Assembly: GCF_013113715.1 (NCBI RefSeq)
Contig: NZ_CP053344.1
Location: 3,348,001 to 3,412,000, forward strand
Source: Herbiconiux sp. SALV-R1
Lineage (GTDB): Bacteria > Actinomycetota > Actinomycetes > Actinomycetales > Microbacteriaceae
Direction: 5' to 3'
DNA: 64,000 nt
A program made the translations under genes and the position numbers. Below are positions 45,505 through 54,545 of this stretch, in pieces; within the stretch, counting starts at the first letter, position 1, and every line of letters begins with the position of its first letter. The notes beneath the pieces were generated by a model that was not told where the DNA came from, ran no database searches, and worked only from the letters and a program-made list of their open reading frames with translations.

Positions 45505-46719
45505 TCAGGCGGCGGTGGCGACGCGCCCGCGCGGCATGCGGAGCGCGAACAGCGACGCCGCCGCCATCAGCACCACGGCCGACCCGAACGCCGCCTCGAA
45601 GCCGAAGGCGTCGACGAGCAGGCCCGCCACGAGCGGGCCGGCGATGGCCCCCGCGTCGCCGAACGCCTCGAACACCGCGACGGGCTGGCCGCCGCGGGCA
45701 CCCGCGGCATCGCCCACGGCGGCGGCGGGCGCGGTGCCCATGAAGGCGGCGGCGACGCCGTAGACGCACAGAAGCAGCACGAGCATCCAGAGTTCGGTCA
45801 CGAAGGGGATGGCCACCATCACCACCGCGCCCACGGCGAAGGCCGCGACGATCGCGGGGCGACGGCCCACGGCGTCGACGAAGCGGCCGGCGGGCAGGAG
45901 TGCCAGCGTCTGGGCGACGGCCGCTATCGCGAAGGCGACGCCGGTCCACGCGGGTTCGCCGTGCAGCACCTCCACCACGAGCACCGGGATGAGCGCACTC
46001 CTCACCCCCATCGCCGCCCACCCCTGCGCGAGGTTCGACAGCAGGGCGGACTGGTAGCGGGCGTCGCCCAGCACCTCGCGGAAGGGGCGGAGCGGGATCG
46101 TGCCCACCGCATCCGCCGTCCGGTCGTGGCGGCGCAGCAGCGCGAGTCCGACGGCACCGGCGACGACGAGGGTGCCGGCGTAGAAGAAGAAGGGGGCGTG
46201 CAGCGAGATGCCCGAGAGCAGACCGCCCACCGCCGGGCCCGCCATGCCCCCGATGAGGAACCCGCCCTGATAGAAGCCGACCGCGCGACCACGCGTGCCG
46301 GGGTCTGACGAGGCGAGGAGGAGGGTCATCGCGGCAACGGTGAACATGGCCGAGCCGATGCCGCCCGCTCCACGCAGGAGCAGCACCTGCAGGTACGAGT
46401 CGGCGAGGCCGACCAGCGCGCTCGAGACGGCGACGATGCCGATGCCCACCGCGAGAACGACGCGTTCGCCGGCGACGTCGAGCAGCTTGCCCACGAACGG
46501 GTTGGCGATGAGCCGCATCACGGCGAACGCCGACACCACGGCGCCCACCTCGAGGTAGCCCACTCCGAAGCTCCGCACGTAGACGGGCAGCACGGGGATG
46601 ACCACGCCGAAGCCGAGCATCACGAAGAACGCGACGACCCCCAGTACCACGACGTCGCGGGGCAGAGCGGGCGCCCCGCCCCAGAGGAGGCGGCGCAGGC
46701 GGTCGGATGCTCGGGTCAC
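45505..46719 (-). CDS. MFS transporter, drug-efflux type
   Basis: The 404-aa 12-helix MFS protein has an efflux-type first segment (LGVVAFFVMLGFGVVIPVLP) and the motif after helix 2 (NPFVGKLLDVAGER). GTG 46719 is six bases after TACGCT, suggesting a leaderless transcript. The frame stays open further upstream across a structured region, so a longer N-terminus cannot be fully excluded. It is convergent with the SDR gene across a 78-base GC-rich gap without a clear hairpin. Confidence 0.85.
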   Translation of the reverse strand: MTRASDRLRRLLWGGAPALPRDVVVLGVVAFFVMLGFGVVIPVLPVYVRSFGVGYLEVGAVVSAFAVMRLIANPFVGKLLDVAGERVVLAVGIGIVAVSSALVGLADSYLQVLLLRGAGGIGSAMFTVAAMTLLLASSDPGTRGRAVGFYQGGFLIGGMAGPAVGGLLSGISLHAPFFFYAGTLVVAGAVGLALLRRHDRTADAVGTIPLRPFREVLGDARYQSALLSNLAQGWAAMGVRSALIPVLVVEVLHGEPAWTGVAFAIAAVAQTLALLPAGRFVDAVGRRPAIVAAFAVGAVVMVAIPFVTELWMLVLLLCVYGVAAAFMGTAPAAAVGDAAGARGGQPVAVFEAFGDAGAIAGPLVAGLLVDAFGFEAAFGSAVVLMAAASLFALRMPRGRVATAA

Positions 46720-47138
46720 CGAACAAGCGTAGGAGACGCGGGCGGGGCGACGCGCCGGGAGACACAGAAGGAGGCGCGTGCGGCGGGTTTCGGGGAAAAC
46801 CCAGGGTGTTGCCGCACGCGCCTCGGCGGCATATGGGGGTTGCCGCCGACGATCCACGGTCGGGGTCTCCGTGATCGCCAGGTCTGTGTTCGTGAGTGAC
46901 ACTACTAGCGGGCGGCGGCCCGATCGAGTGCCTCCCAGGGAGCGCATGCAGCGCTCCTCCGCCTGTGCCGTGATGTGGAATTGCTGCTCGTGACCAGGCC
47001 TTTTGTCGCGCACCGCGCATCCGTCGGCCCGGGATCTTGAGCCGGGCCTGAGCCGTTCTTGATGGAAACCTCAGGCAATCCTGCGCCAACGTCGAGCGGC
47101 GGTGCCGGCCGGGCCCGCGTCGGGCCTACCCTCGAAGA
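46720..47138. other. Gene-free divergent spacer with structured elements
   Basis: This 419-base region separates the leftward MFS and rightward LLM genes. It holds the two MFS-side hairpins (46772-46848), -10-like TACGCT and TACCCT boxes next to the two start codons, and a possible 15-codon peptide (46946-46993, MQRSSACAVMWNCCS) followed by a 7-base-arm hairpin (47026-47048). No protein of recognisable family is encoded. Confidence 0.6.
46772..46848 (-). promoter_or_regulatory. Adjacent stem-loops upstream of the MFS gene
   Basis: A 13-base perfect stem (46772-46784 with 46811-46823, with inner GGGTTT/AAACCC pairing) is next to a 7-base stem (46824-46830 with 46842-46848). A GCCGC/GCGGC match allows an alternative pairing between the two. 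This resembles an attenuator or a small structured RNA; function is unproven. Confidence 0.45.
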
Positions 47139-48152
47139 GTGCCCGACTCCTCCACAGCGCTCCGCAGACTCGGCTTCCTCACCATCGGACTGTTCGATCC
47201 GGCCGACCCTGCCGCCGGCCACGAGACCACTCTCGAGATCATCGAGCACGGCGAGCGCCTCGGGTTCGACAGTGCGTGGGTGCGTCAGCGGCACCTCCAG
47301 TACGGTATCTCGTCGCCGACCGCTGTGCTCGCCGCGGCCACGCAGCGCACCAGCCGCATCGAGCTGGGCACGGCGGTGGTGCCGATCGGCGCCGAGAACC
47401 CGTTCCGGCTGGCCGAAGACTTCGGCACGGTCGACGTGCTCTCGCGCGGTCGCCTCAACCCGGGTTTCTCGGCCGGCGTGCCGATGAACTTCGACAGCTA
47501 CCGCGACGCGATCTATCCCACCACCGCCGAGCACGAAGACTTCGACTACAGCAGGCTGCTGCGCTTCCGCGACCTCGTGCGCGGTGACGTCGCGAGCGAC
47601 TTCGAGGGCCGGCAGGGCATCGAGGTGTTCGCGAACACGGTGCAGCCGCACGCCGCCGGGCTCGCCGAGCGCCTCTGGTACGGCGGGGGCAGCACCCGGT
47701 CGGCGGTGTGGGCGGGCAAGAACGGCTTCCACCTGCTCACCTCGAGCGTGGTGCAGGGCGAGCTCGGCGACGACTTCGCCGAGAACCAGCTCGCGCAGGT
47801 GCGCGCCTACCGGGCGGCCGGGGGTGCGCGGGTGTCGCAGGGGCTCGTGGTCATCCCCACCGACTCGGCGACGCCGGCGCAGCGCGCGCGGTACGAAGAG
47901 TACGTCGCGAGCCGGTCGGCGCGGGTGGGGGTGCCGCACGGCCCGAAGCGGATGCTGTTCGCCCGCGACCTCGTCGGCACCTCCGCCGAGATCGCCGACA
48001 CGCTGCACGCCGATCCGGCGTTCCGCGAGATCGACGAGGTCGCATTCGCGCTGCCGTTCTCGTTCGAGCACGACGACTACCTGCAACTGCTCGGCGACAT
48101 CGCCGGGCGCCTCGGGCCCGAGCTGGGGTGGCGGCCGGCCGCCGCCCACTGA
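47139..48152 (+). CDS. LLM-class flavin-dependent oxidoreductase
   Basis: The 337-aa luciferase-like oxidoreductase has LGFDSAWVRQRHLQYGISSP, IELGTAVVPIGAENPFRLAED, and VDVLSRGRLNPGFSAG. The cofactor may be FMN or F420. GTG 47139 is six bases after TACCCT (47127-47132). It is monocistronic and ends 13 bases before a family A palindrome. The substrate is unknown. Confidence 0.88.
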   Translation: MPDSSTALRRLGFLTIGLFDPADPAAGHETTLEIIEHGERLGFDSAWVRQRHLQYGISSPTAVLAAATQRTSRIELGTAVVPIGAENPFRLAEDFGTVDVLSRGRLNPGFSAGVPMNFDSYRDAIYPTTAEHEDFDYSRLLRFRDLVRGDVASDFEGRQGIEVFANTVQPHAAGLAERLWYGGGSTRSAVWAGKNGFHLLTSSVVQGELGDDFAENQLAQVRAYRAAGGARVSQGLVVIPTDSATPAQRARYEEYVASRSARVGVPHGPKRMLFARDLVGTSAEIADTLHADPAFREIDEVAFALPFSFEHDDYLQLLGDIAGRLGPELGWRPAAAH

Positions 48153-48165
48153 CGGGGCGCCGCTG

Positions 48166-48229
48166 CACGTTCTTACGGACAAAGTCCGTGAAGACTGCAG
48201 TTGTCACGGACTTTGTCCGTAAGAACGTG
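48166..48229. repeat. Family A palindrome, copy 1
   Basis: Two perfect 26-base arms (48166-48191 and 48204-48229) flank a 12-base loop. Each arm contains the small palindrome ACGGACAAAGTCCGT. It sits between the convergent LLM gene and the 54-aa gene. Confidence 0.95.
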
Positions 48230-48240
48230 GTGGGCTGGGC

Positions 48241-48405
48241 TCAGCGCTCTCCGGTGCGGTTCTCGCCGACGGCTCGGATGCTGCGGAGGTCGTCGGCGAG
48301 CTCCGACTCCGGTGTCGGGGCTGTCGTCTCGTGCTCGTCGTCGTGCGCGGTCGTCAGCGAGGTCTTCGACGGGTCGACAGCATCCGTCTCGTGGGGGTGG
48401 CTCAT
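48241..48405 (-). CDS. 54-aa acidic small protein
   Basis: The frame starts at ATG 48405, overlapping the stop of the DUF3072 gene (ATGA). It encodes a 54-aa His/Asp/Glu/Thr-rich protein starting MSHPHETDAVDPSKTS and ending AVGENRTGER. No family is recognised. The coupling to DUF3072 and the ending just before family A copy 1 support a real gene. Confidence 0.6.
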   Translation of the reverse strand: MSHPHETDAVDPSKTSLTTAHDDEHETTAPTPESELADDLRSIRAVGENRTGER

Positions 48406-48731
48406 GCGCCGCGGCCCGTCTTCTGCTGCAGACGATCGATGTGCTCGGAGGCCTCGGCCTTGGTGAGGTCGGCCGGCAGCTCCTCCCCCGCCTCACGGGC
48501 CAGGGTGTCGAGGTAGCTCTTCTGCGGGCCGGTCATCGGCTCGTCGCCCGTCACCCACTCGCTCGGGTCTTTGCTGGCCGGCTCGGCAGGATCGGGCCGC
48601 TCGCCACCCAGCGTCTCCTGCTGCGGCTCGTCGGCCTCGGCACCCTCGCCCGGCGCGGTCGCCAGGGCGTCGTCGCCGGCGCCCGCGGTGGTGGGATCGT
48701 ACTGCTCGTCGTTCTGCTGCTCGTCGCTCAT
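48402..48731 (-). CDS. DUF3072-domain protein
   Basis: The 109-aa acidic protein has a low-complexity N-terminus and a C-terminal DUF3072 segment (PMTGPQKSYLDTLAREAGEE, LTKAEASEHIDRLQ). Such domains are short helical units of unknown role in actinobacteria. Its stop overlaps the next start. Confidence 0.85.
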   Translation of the reverse strand: MSDEQQNDEQYDPTTAGAGDDALATAPGEGAEADEPQQETLGGERPDPAEPASKDPSEWVTGDEPMTGPQKSYLDTLAREAGEELPADLTKAEASEHIDRLQQKTGRGA

Positions 48732-48817
48732 GCCGAGGAGCGTACGCCGCTCCCCATCACCCGCCAGGGGTTGCCGCCCCGGGTTCCTCGTGCCGGTTGC
48801 CGCCCGCCGGCGCCCAC

Positions 48818-48881
48818 CACGTTCTTACGGACAAAGTCCGTGAAGATCTCGGTTATCACGGACTTTGTCCGCAAGAACGCG
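48818..48881. repeat. Family A palindrome, copy 2
   Basis: Arms 48818-48843 and 48856-48881 pair at 24 of 26 positions around a 12-base loop. Both differences are T-to-C in the right arm. On the leftward transcript they become G-U wobbles, so pairing is kept on the strand that is transcribed from the SGNH gene. Confidence 0.93.
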
Positions 48882-48892
48882 TCGACGGCGAG

Positions 48893-49717
48893 TCAGGAGG
48901 CGCGGCGGAGGCGGCGGTCGAGGGCCGGCACGAAGGCCGCGGCCCAGACGCGGTAGCCGCGGTCGTTGGGGTGGAAGAGGTCGCCCGCGAACTGGGTCGT
49001 CACGCCCCAGAGTCCCTGCCGCTCGGTGAGCGCGTGCAGCGGAACCACCTCGAGCCCCGCCCGGTCGGCGGCGGCCCGCAGCAGGCGGTTGGCCGCGCGG
49101 GCCTTCTTCTCGCCCGGCAGGAAGTAGAAGCTGGGGATGTCGGCGACCACCGCATCCGGAGCGAGCGCTGCAACACCCGTCAGCAGCCGCGCGATCTCAG
49201 TACGGAAGCGCGCCGGGTCGAACTCGGCCATGTCGTTCGCGCCGACGGCGACGGTCACGATGTCGGGCCGGCGACCGGATGCTCCTCCCTCGCCGTTCAC
49301 GATGCGCTCGAGCCTCGGCAGCTGCTGGTCGAGGGCCTCCCGCAGGCGAGCGCCCGACACGGCGAGGTTGATGACGCGCACGGGCCGGCCGGTGCGCTCG
49401 CGGAGGTGCCGGAAGAGGAACCCGACGTAGCCGTGGGAGGGCCGGCTCGCGCCGATGCCCTGCGCGGCGGAGTCGCCGAGGGCGACGTAGAGCAGCTCGT
49501 TCTCCCGGGCGGGCTTCGCGGCGTGGTCGCGCCAGTAGGAGGAGTGGATGGGGATGGCGTCGGAGAGGCGCCCGCGCCAGTGGTGCTGGCGGCGGGAGAG
49601 GTAGTTCGCCCAGGCGGCGATGCCTCCTGCGGCCGCGAGCGATGACGCAGCGACGGCGATCACTCGGGGGGCGCGCGAGCGGCGGGGCTTCGGGAACGGG
49701 CTCGTCCGGCGGGGCAT
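48893..49717 (-). CDS. SGNH/GDSL-type hydrolase, membrane-anchored
   Basis: The 274-aa protein has an N-terminal helix (IAVAASSLAAAGGIAAW) and a GDSL-type hydrolase domain: block I ALGDSAAQG, block III VGANDM, block V DLFHPND with the catalytic Asp/His. It is probably an esterase or acyl-hydrolase outside the membrane. ATG 49717 is six bases after TAGGGT (leaderless). It ends in front of family A copy 2 and is divergent from purL. Confidence 0.9.
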   Translation of the reverse strand: MPRRTSPFPKPRRSRAPRVIAVAASSLAAAGGIAAWANYLSRRQHHWRGRLSDAIPIHSSYWRDHAAKPARENELLYVALGDSAAQGIGASRPSHGYVGFLFRHLRERTGRPVRVINLAVSGARLREALDQQLPRLERIVNGEGGASGRRPDIVTVAVGANDMAEFDPARFRTEIARLLTGVAALAPDAVVADIPSFYFLPGEKKARAANRLLRAAADRAGLEVVPLHALTERQGLWGVTTQFAGDLFHPNDRGYRVWAAAFVPALDRRLRRAS

Positions 49718-49864
49718 GTCGCAACCCTATGACGGGCGGTGGCTTCTCCACAGGCCGGGTGGAGCGCATCCGTTCTGCACAGGTGGTTGCGACCGGCAGG
49801 CCGGGGGTACACGCCCGGTAGAATCGAGGCGTATCCCACCCCGCACGTCAAGGAGCTTCGCCGC

Positions 49865-52159
49865 GTGAGCACTGCCGATACCGTCGAGAACGCCATCGCG
49901 ACCCCCGAGCGGGAACAGCCCTACGAGGCCCTCGGGCTGAAGAGCGACGAGTACGCGAAGATCAAGGAGATCCTCGGGCGACGGCCCACGAGCGGCGAGC
50001 TCGCGATGTATTCGGTGATGTGGAGCGAGCACTGCTCGTACAAGTCGTCGAAGATCTATCTGCGGCAGTTCGGCCAGAAGGTCACCCCCGCCATGAAGAA
50101 GAACCTCATGGTCGGCATGGGCGAGAACGCCGGCGTCGTCGACGTGGGCGAGGGCTGGGCCGTCACCTTCAAGGTGGAGTCGCACAACCACCCCTCTTAC
50201 ATCGAGCCCTTCCAGGGCGCGGCCACCGGCGTCGGCGGCATCGTGCGCGACATCATCTCCATGGGCGCCCGGCCGGTCGCCGTGATGGACCAGCTGCGCT
50301 TCGGCAAGATCGACGAGCCCGACACGGCGCGCGTCGTGCACGGCGTCACGAGCGGCATCTCGTTCTACGGCAACTGCCTCGGCCTGCCCAACATCGGCGG
50401 CGAGACCTACTTCGACCCGGTGTACCAGGGCAACCCGCTGGTGAACGCGCTCTCGGTGGGTGTGCTGCGGCACGAAGACCTGCACCTCGCGAACGCCCGC
50501 GGCGTGGGCAACAAGGTCGTGCTGTTCGGTGCGCGCACCGGCGGCGACGGCATCGGCGGCGCCTCCATCCTCGCCTCCGACACCTTCTCGGCCGGCGGGC
50601 CCACCAAGCGGCCCGCGGTGCAGGTGGGCGACCCGTTCGCCGAGAAGGTGCTCATCGAGTGCTGCCTCGAGCTGTTCGCGGGAGAGCTGGTCGAGGGCAT
50701 CCAAGACCTCGGCGCCGCGGGCATCTCGTGCGCCACCAGCGAGCTCGCCTCCAACGGCGACGGCGGCATGTTCATCGAGCTCGACAAGGTGCTGCTGCGC
50801 GACCCGTCGCTCACCGCCGAGGAGATCCTCATGTCGGAGAGCCAGGAGCGCATGATGGCGGTGGTGCAGCCGTCGAAGCTCGACGGGTTCCTCGCGGTCA
50901 CGGCGAAGTGGGATGTGGAGACCAGCGTGCTCGGTGAGGTCACCGACACGGGGCGCCTCGTCATCAACTGGCACGGCGAAGAGATCGTCAACGTCGAGCC
51001 GCGCACCGTGGCTGTCGACGGGCCCGTCTACGAGCGGCCCGTCGCCTACCCGGCCTGGATCGACGAGCTGCAGGCCGACTCCGCATCGCGCCTCCCCCGC
51101 TCGACCGATGGCGCTGCGCTTCGCGACGAGTTCCTCCAGGTGGTGGGCTCGCCGAATATGGCATCGAAGGAGTGGATCACCAACCAGTACGACCGGTACG
51201 TACTCGGCAACACGGCGCTGTCGTTCCCCGACGACGGCGGCATGATCCGGGTCGACGAGGAGTCGGGGCTCGGCTTCGCGCTCGCCTCCGACGCCAACGG
51301 CCGGTACTGCCAGCTCGACCCGTACCGCGGCGCGCAGCTGGCGCTTGCGGAGGCCTACCGCAACGTCGCCGTCACCGGCGCCACCCCGGTCGCCGTCTCC
51401 GACTGCCTCAACTTCGGCTCGCCCGAGAACCCCGAGGTGATGTGGCAGTTCTCGAAGGCCGTCGAAGGGCTGGCCGACGGATGCTTGGAGCTCGAGATCC
51501 CGGTGACGGGCGGCAACGTGTCGTTCTACAACCAGACGGGGTCGCAGCCCATCCACCCCACGCCCGTGGTCGCCGTGCTCGGTGTGATCGACGACGTCGC
51601 ACGCCGCGTGCCGTCGGGGTGGCAAGACGAGGGGTCGAACCTCTACCTCCTGGGCACCACCCGCTCCGAGCTCGACGGCTCGGCCTGGGCCGGAGTCGTG
51701 CACGGGCACCTCGGCGGCCTGCCGCCCGAGGTGTCGCTGCCCGGCGAGGCCGCGCTCGGCGAGCTGCTGCGCGCCGGCGCGCTCGAGGGTCTCATCGACT
51801 CGGCGCACGATCTCTCCGACGGCGGGCTCGCCCAGACCCTCGCCGAGTCGGTGCTGCGCTTCGGCATCGGGGCGCGGGTGTGGCTCGACGAGATCGTCGA
51901 GCGCGACGGCGTCTCGGTCTCCGACGCGCTGTTCAGCGAGTCGACCGGTCGTGTGCTGGTCGCGGTGCCCCGCGAAGACGACGTGAAGTTCAAGGGTCTC
52001 GCGGCAGGCCGCGGCATCCCGCTGCTGCGCATCGGTGTCACCGACGCGCTCTCGGGTTCGCTCGAGGTGCAGGGGCTCTTCGAGGTGCCCATCCCCGAGC
52101 TCGCCGGCATCCACAGCGCCACCCTCCCCGAGCACTTCGGCCCCGTCGTCGGCGGGTGA
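49865..52159 (+). CDS. purL: Phosphoribosylformylglycinamidine synthase subunit PurL
   Basis: The 764-aa catalytic subunit of FGAM synthase has the typical [36 protein letters not shown] and [10 protein letters not shown] blocks and the internal duplication ([47 protein letters not shown] broken by insertions). AAGGAG precedes GTG 49865. A -10-like TAGAAT lies at 49819-49824. It works with PurS and PurQ encoded about 45 kb to the left. A tandem palindrome array follows. Confidence 0.97.
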   Translation: MSTADTVENAIATPEREQPYEALGLKSDEYAKIKEILGRRPTSGELAMYSVMWSEHCSYKSSKIYLRQFGQKVTPAMKKNLMVGMGENAGVVDVGEGWAVTFKVESHNHPSYIEPFQGAATGVGGIVRDIISMGARPVAVMDQLRFGKIDEPDTARVVHGVTSGISFYGNCLGLPNIGGETYFDPVYQGNPLVNALSVGVLRHEDLHLANARGVGNKVVLFGARTGGDGIGGASILASDTFSAGGPTKRPAVQVGDPFAEKVLIECCLELFAGELVEGIQDLGAAGISCATSELASNGDGGMFIELDKVLLRDPSLTAEEILMSESQERMMAVVQPSKLDGFLAVTAKWDVETSVLGEVTDTGRLVINWHGEEIVNVEPRTVAVDGPVYERPVAYPAWIDELQADSASRLPRSTDGAALRDEFLQVVGSPNMASKEWITNQYDRYVLGNTALSFPDDGGMIRVDEESGLGFALASDANGRYCQLDPYRGAQLALAEAYRNVAVTGATPVAVSDCLNFGSPENPEVMWQFSKAVEGLADGCLELEIPVTGGNVSFYNQTGSQPIHPTPVVAVLGVIDDVARRVPSGWQDEGSNLYLLGTTRSELDGSAWAGVVHGHLGGLPPEVSLPGEAALGELLRAGALEGLIDSAHDLSDGGLAQTLAESVLRFGIGARVWLDEIVERDGVSVSDALFSESTGRVLVAVPREDDVKFKGLAAGRGIPLLRIGVTDALSGSLEVQGLFEVPIPELAGIHSATLPEHFGPVVGG

Positions 52160-52251
52160 CCCGCGCTGCGCGTCCTTGCGCGGCTGCGCGGGGTGGGTGG
52201 GAGTGGGGTTCGCGCGAGCGGGCGAGTGGGTGCCTTCCCGAGCGAAGAACG

Positions 52252-52571
52252 GTCGCGCAAAACGCTCTCAAAGCGCGCTGAAGGAGCACTTTGCGCGACC
52301 AACCCGCCTGGCAGGCGTGGGCGTGCACATCGTGGAGCATCTCGCACTGATGCTGCGTGCACTCCCGGGCGGCGCACTTCGCACTTAGTCGCGCAAACTG
52401 CTCTCAAGACGCGCTGAAAGAGCACTCTGCGCGACCAACCCGCCTGGCAGGCTGGGGAGCGCACAGCTTGGAGCATTTCGCACTGATGCTGCGTGCCCTC
52501 CTGGGCGGTGCACTTCGCACTCAGTCGCGCAAACTGCTCTCAAGACGCGCTGAAAGAGCACTCTGCGCGAC
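52252..52571. repeat. Family C: tandem array of three 48-bp palindromes with 136-bp period
   Basis: Three 48-base imperfect palindromes (52252-52299, 52388-52435, 52524-52571), bounded by GTCGCGCA and TGCGCGAC, alternate with two similar 88-base spacers. The period is exactly 136 bases. Copies 2 and 3 are identical. In these, 17-base arms pair at 15 positions around a 14-base loop. The array fills the gap between purL and the convergent chorismate mutase gene (52160-52642), which otherwise contains nothing recognisable. Confidence 0.93.
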
Positions 52572-52642
52572 TAAGGCGGGCGCCGGGCGCGCAGCGGGCG
52601 CTGCGCGGCGGGTGGGCGCGCAGCGGGCGGGCGGCGCCCGCG

Positions 52643-52996
52643 CTACGCGGCGGGGGTGTCGGGGGACGCGTCGGCGGCGATGCGTTCGTGGTGGTGGATG
52701 ACTTCGGCGACGATGAAGCCGAGGAACTTCTCGGCGAAGGCCGGGTCGAGGTGCGACTCCTCGGCGAGGCCGCGGAGGCGCTTGATCTGGCGCGCCTCAC
52801 GGTCGAGGTCGGCGGGGGGCAGGCCGTACTCGGCCTTCAGGCGGCCGACGGTCTGGGTGAACTTGAAGCGCTCGGCGAGCATGTGGATGAGGGCCGCGTC
52901 GATGTTGTCGATCGACTGACGGATGCTCTCCAGCCGCTCGTAGACATCCGCACTGGTGTCGAAGCCCCCCGCGGGCGCCTTACGCTCGTCGTTCAT
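52643..52996 (-). CDS. Chorismate mutase (AroQ type)
   Basis: The 117-aa all-helical protein has the AroQ pattern (LESIRQSIDNIDAALIHMLA, RFKFTQTVGRLKAEYGLPPA) and an R-x-x-x-I helix pair. It converts chorismate to prephenate for Phe and Tyr synthesis. ATG 52996 is seven bases after TAGAGT (53009-53004), a likely leaderless start. Confidence 0.9.
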   Translation of the reverse strand: MNDERKAPAGGFDTSADVYERLESIRQSIDNIDAALIHMLAERFKFTQTVGRLKAEYGLPPADLDREARQIKRLRGLAEESHLDPAFAEKFLGFIVAEVIHHHERIAADASPDTPAA

Positions 52997-53006
52997 AGGT
53001 AGAACT

Positions 53007-53975
53007 CTAGCCAGCTTCGCGCGGCGGCTCCTGCGTGCCCGCCGCACGTGCGGAGCGACGCGCCGGAAGCCGCAACCTGCCCTGCGCGAGCAGGATGCCG
53101 AGGAACACCAGCAACGCCCCGAGCGGCGCGTTCCAGCTGAGGGCCTCGCCGAGCAGCACGATGCCGAGGAACACCCCGACCACCGGCGTGAGGTAGGTGA
53201 CCGTCGAGGTCGCAGTCGGCCCCCACGCCCCGAGCACGTTCATGTACCAGTAGTAGGCGACGCCAGTGCCCAGCACGCCGAGCAGCACGAGACTCACCAC
53301 GACGGGCAGGTCGAGCGAGATCGGCCCGAGCGCCACGACCGGCGTGAGCACGAGCAGGAGGACCGCACCCATGCCCACCTGGAGGAAGGCAGCGGTGAGA
53401 CCCGAGACCGGATGCCGCGCCGTGATGAAACGCCGGATGTAGCCGAAGGTGAACCCGTAGCAGACCGCCGAGCCGAGGCACGCCAGCTGACCGACGAGCT
53501 CGAGTGCGAGATCGCCGTGAGCCGCCTGGTTCACCGCGAACGACCACGGGCCGATGATGACGACGACCCCGAGGATGCCCGCGATCACCCCGAGAACCCG
53601 GGACCGTCCGAGCTTCTCGACCCGGAACACCGCCGTGACCATGAGCGCCGTGGCGATCGGTGTGACGGCGTTGTAGATGCTCGCGAGACCAGAGGTGACG
53701 TACTGCTCGGCCCAGGCGAACAGGAGGAAGGGCACCGCGCATCCGAATGCCCCGATGACCATGAAGTGCAGGTAGACCGCGGGGGCTCGCGGGAGCCGGG
53801 TGCGCGTGACCAGCAGCAGCACGGCGAGGGTGAGGGTGCCGAGGACGAGTCTCGTCCACGCCACCTGGCCGAAGGAAAGGCCCTCGAGGGCGACCTTCAT
53901 GAACAGGAAGCTCGCACCCCAGATGAGACCGAGCGCCGAGAATTGGAGAGCTACGGCGAGGCGGTTCTTGGGCAC
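53007..53975 (-). CDS. EamA/DMT-family transporter
   Basis: The 322-aa membrane protein has ten predicted helices arranged as two EamA repeats (LIWGASFLFMKVALEG; VTYLTPVVGVFLGIVLLGEAL). Such proteins export metabolites or amino acids. GTG 53975 is six bases after TAGCCT (leaderless type). Its stop lies 11 bases before the chorismate mutase start. Confidence 0.9.
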   Translation of the reverse strand: MPKNRLAVALQFSALGLIWGASFLFMKVALEGLSFGQVAWTRLVLGTLTLAVLLLVTRTRLPRAPAVYLHFMVIGAFGCAVPFLLFAWAEQYVTSGLASIYNAVTPIATALMVTAVFRVEKLGRSRVLGVIAGILGVVVIIGPWSFAVNQAAHGDLALELVGQLACLGSAVCYGFTFGYIRRFITARHPVSGLTAAFLQVGMGAVLLLVLTPVVALGPISLDLPVVVSLVLLGVLGTGVAYYWYMNVLGAWGPTATSTVTYLTPVVGVFLGIVLLGEALSWNAPLGALLVFLGILLAQGRLRLPARRSARAAGTQEPPREAG

Positions 53976-54021
53976 TCTGCGAGGCTATCGCGAGCATCCG
54001 ACACCGACGTGCCGGAAACGG

Positions 54022-54056
54022 GCGAGCGCCCCGGAGTGGCACTCCGGGGCGCTCGC
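54022..54056 (-). terminator. Stem-loop terminator after the Ohr gene
   Basis: Perfect 16-base arms (GCGAGCGCCCCGGAGT and complement) with a 3-base loop are followed leftwards by CGTTTCC. A Rho-independent terminator of the Ohr gene is likely. Confidence 0.7.
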
Positions 54057-54113
54057 GTGTCCGTTTCTCGACGGCGCCGAGCAGCGACGGTGCCGAGCAG
54101 CGACGGCGCCGAA

Positions 54114-54533
54114 CTACTCGACGACCGAGAGCGTGACGTCGATGTTGCCGCGCGTGGCGTTGGAGTAGGGGCAGATGGTGTGCGCCTTCTCGGCGAGCTG
54201 CTGCGCCTCCTCGGGGCTCACGTTCGGCACGTAGACGTCGAGCTCGACGGCGAGACCGAAGCCGCCCTCGCCGTTGCTGCCGATGGAGACGCTCGCCGAG
54301 ACGCCGGCGTCGGTGGTGTCGAGCTTCAGCTCGCGACCCGCTGCATGCAGGGCGCCGAGGAAGCAGGCGGAGTAGCCTGCCGCGAACAGCTGCTCGGGGT
54401 TCGTGCCCTCGCCGGACCCGCCCATCTCTTTCGGGGGGCGGGTGTCGAAGTCGAGGCGGTCGTCTTCGCTGCGGACGTGCCCGTCGCGGCCTCCACCGGA
54501 GGCGTGGGCGATAGCGGTGTAGATGGCTTCCAT
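54114..54533 (-). CDS. Ohr/OsmC-family organic hydroperoxide reductase
   Basis: The 139-aa protein is of the Ohr branch. Both catalytic cysteines are present: C57 (YSACFLGAL) and C121 (ICPYSNATRGN). It detoxifies organic peroxides. No OhrR-type MarR gene is adjacent. The MarR gene at 55913-56425 is nearby but pairs with another gene. Confidence 0.92.
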   Translation of the reverse strand: MEAIYTAIAHASGGGRDGHVRSEDDRLDFDTRPPKEMGGSGEGTNPEQLFAAGYSACFLGALHAAGRELKLDTTDAGVSASVSIGSNGEGGFGLAVELDVYVPNVSPEEAQQLAEKAHTICPYSNATRGNIDVTLSVVE

Positions 54534-54545
54534 GGTTCTAGTTGA

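Noticed and set aside
52193-52476. Small frames in the purL-chorismate mutase gap
   Set aside because: They are repeated copies of the same tandem unit in several frames on both strands and have no ribosome sites.
52252-52571. Possible CRISPR array (48-base repeats with regular spacing)
   Set aside because: The spacers are homologous to each other, repeats are long imperfect palindromes, and there are only three units with no cas genes. It is a tandem repeat.
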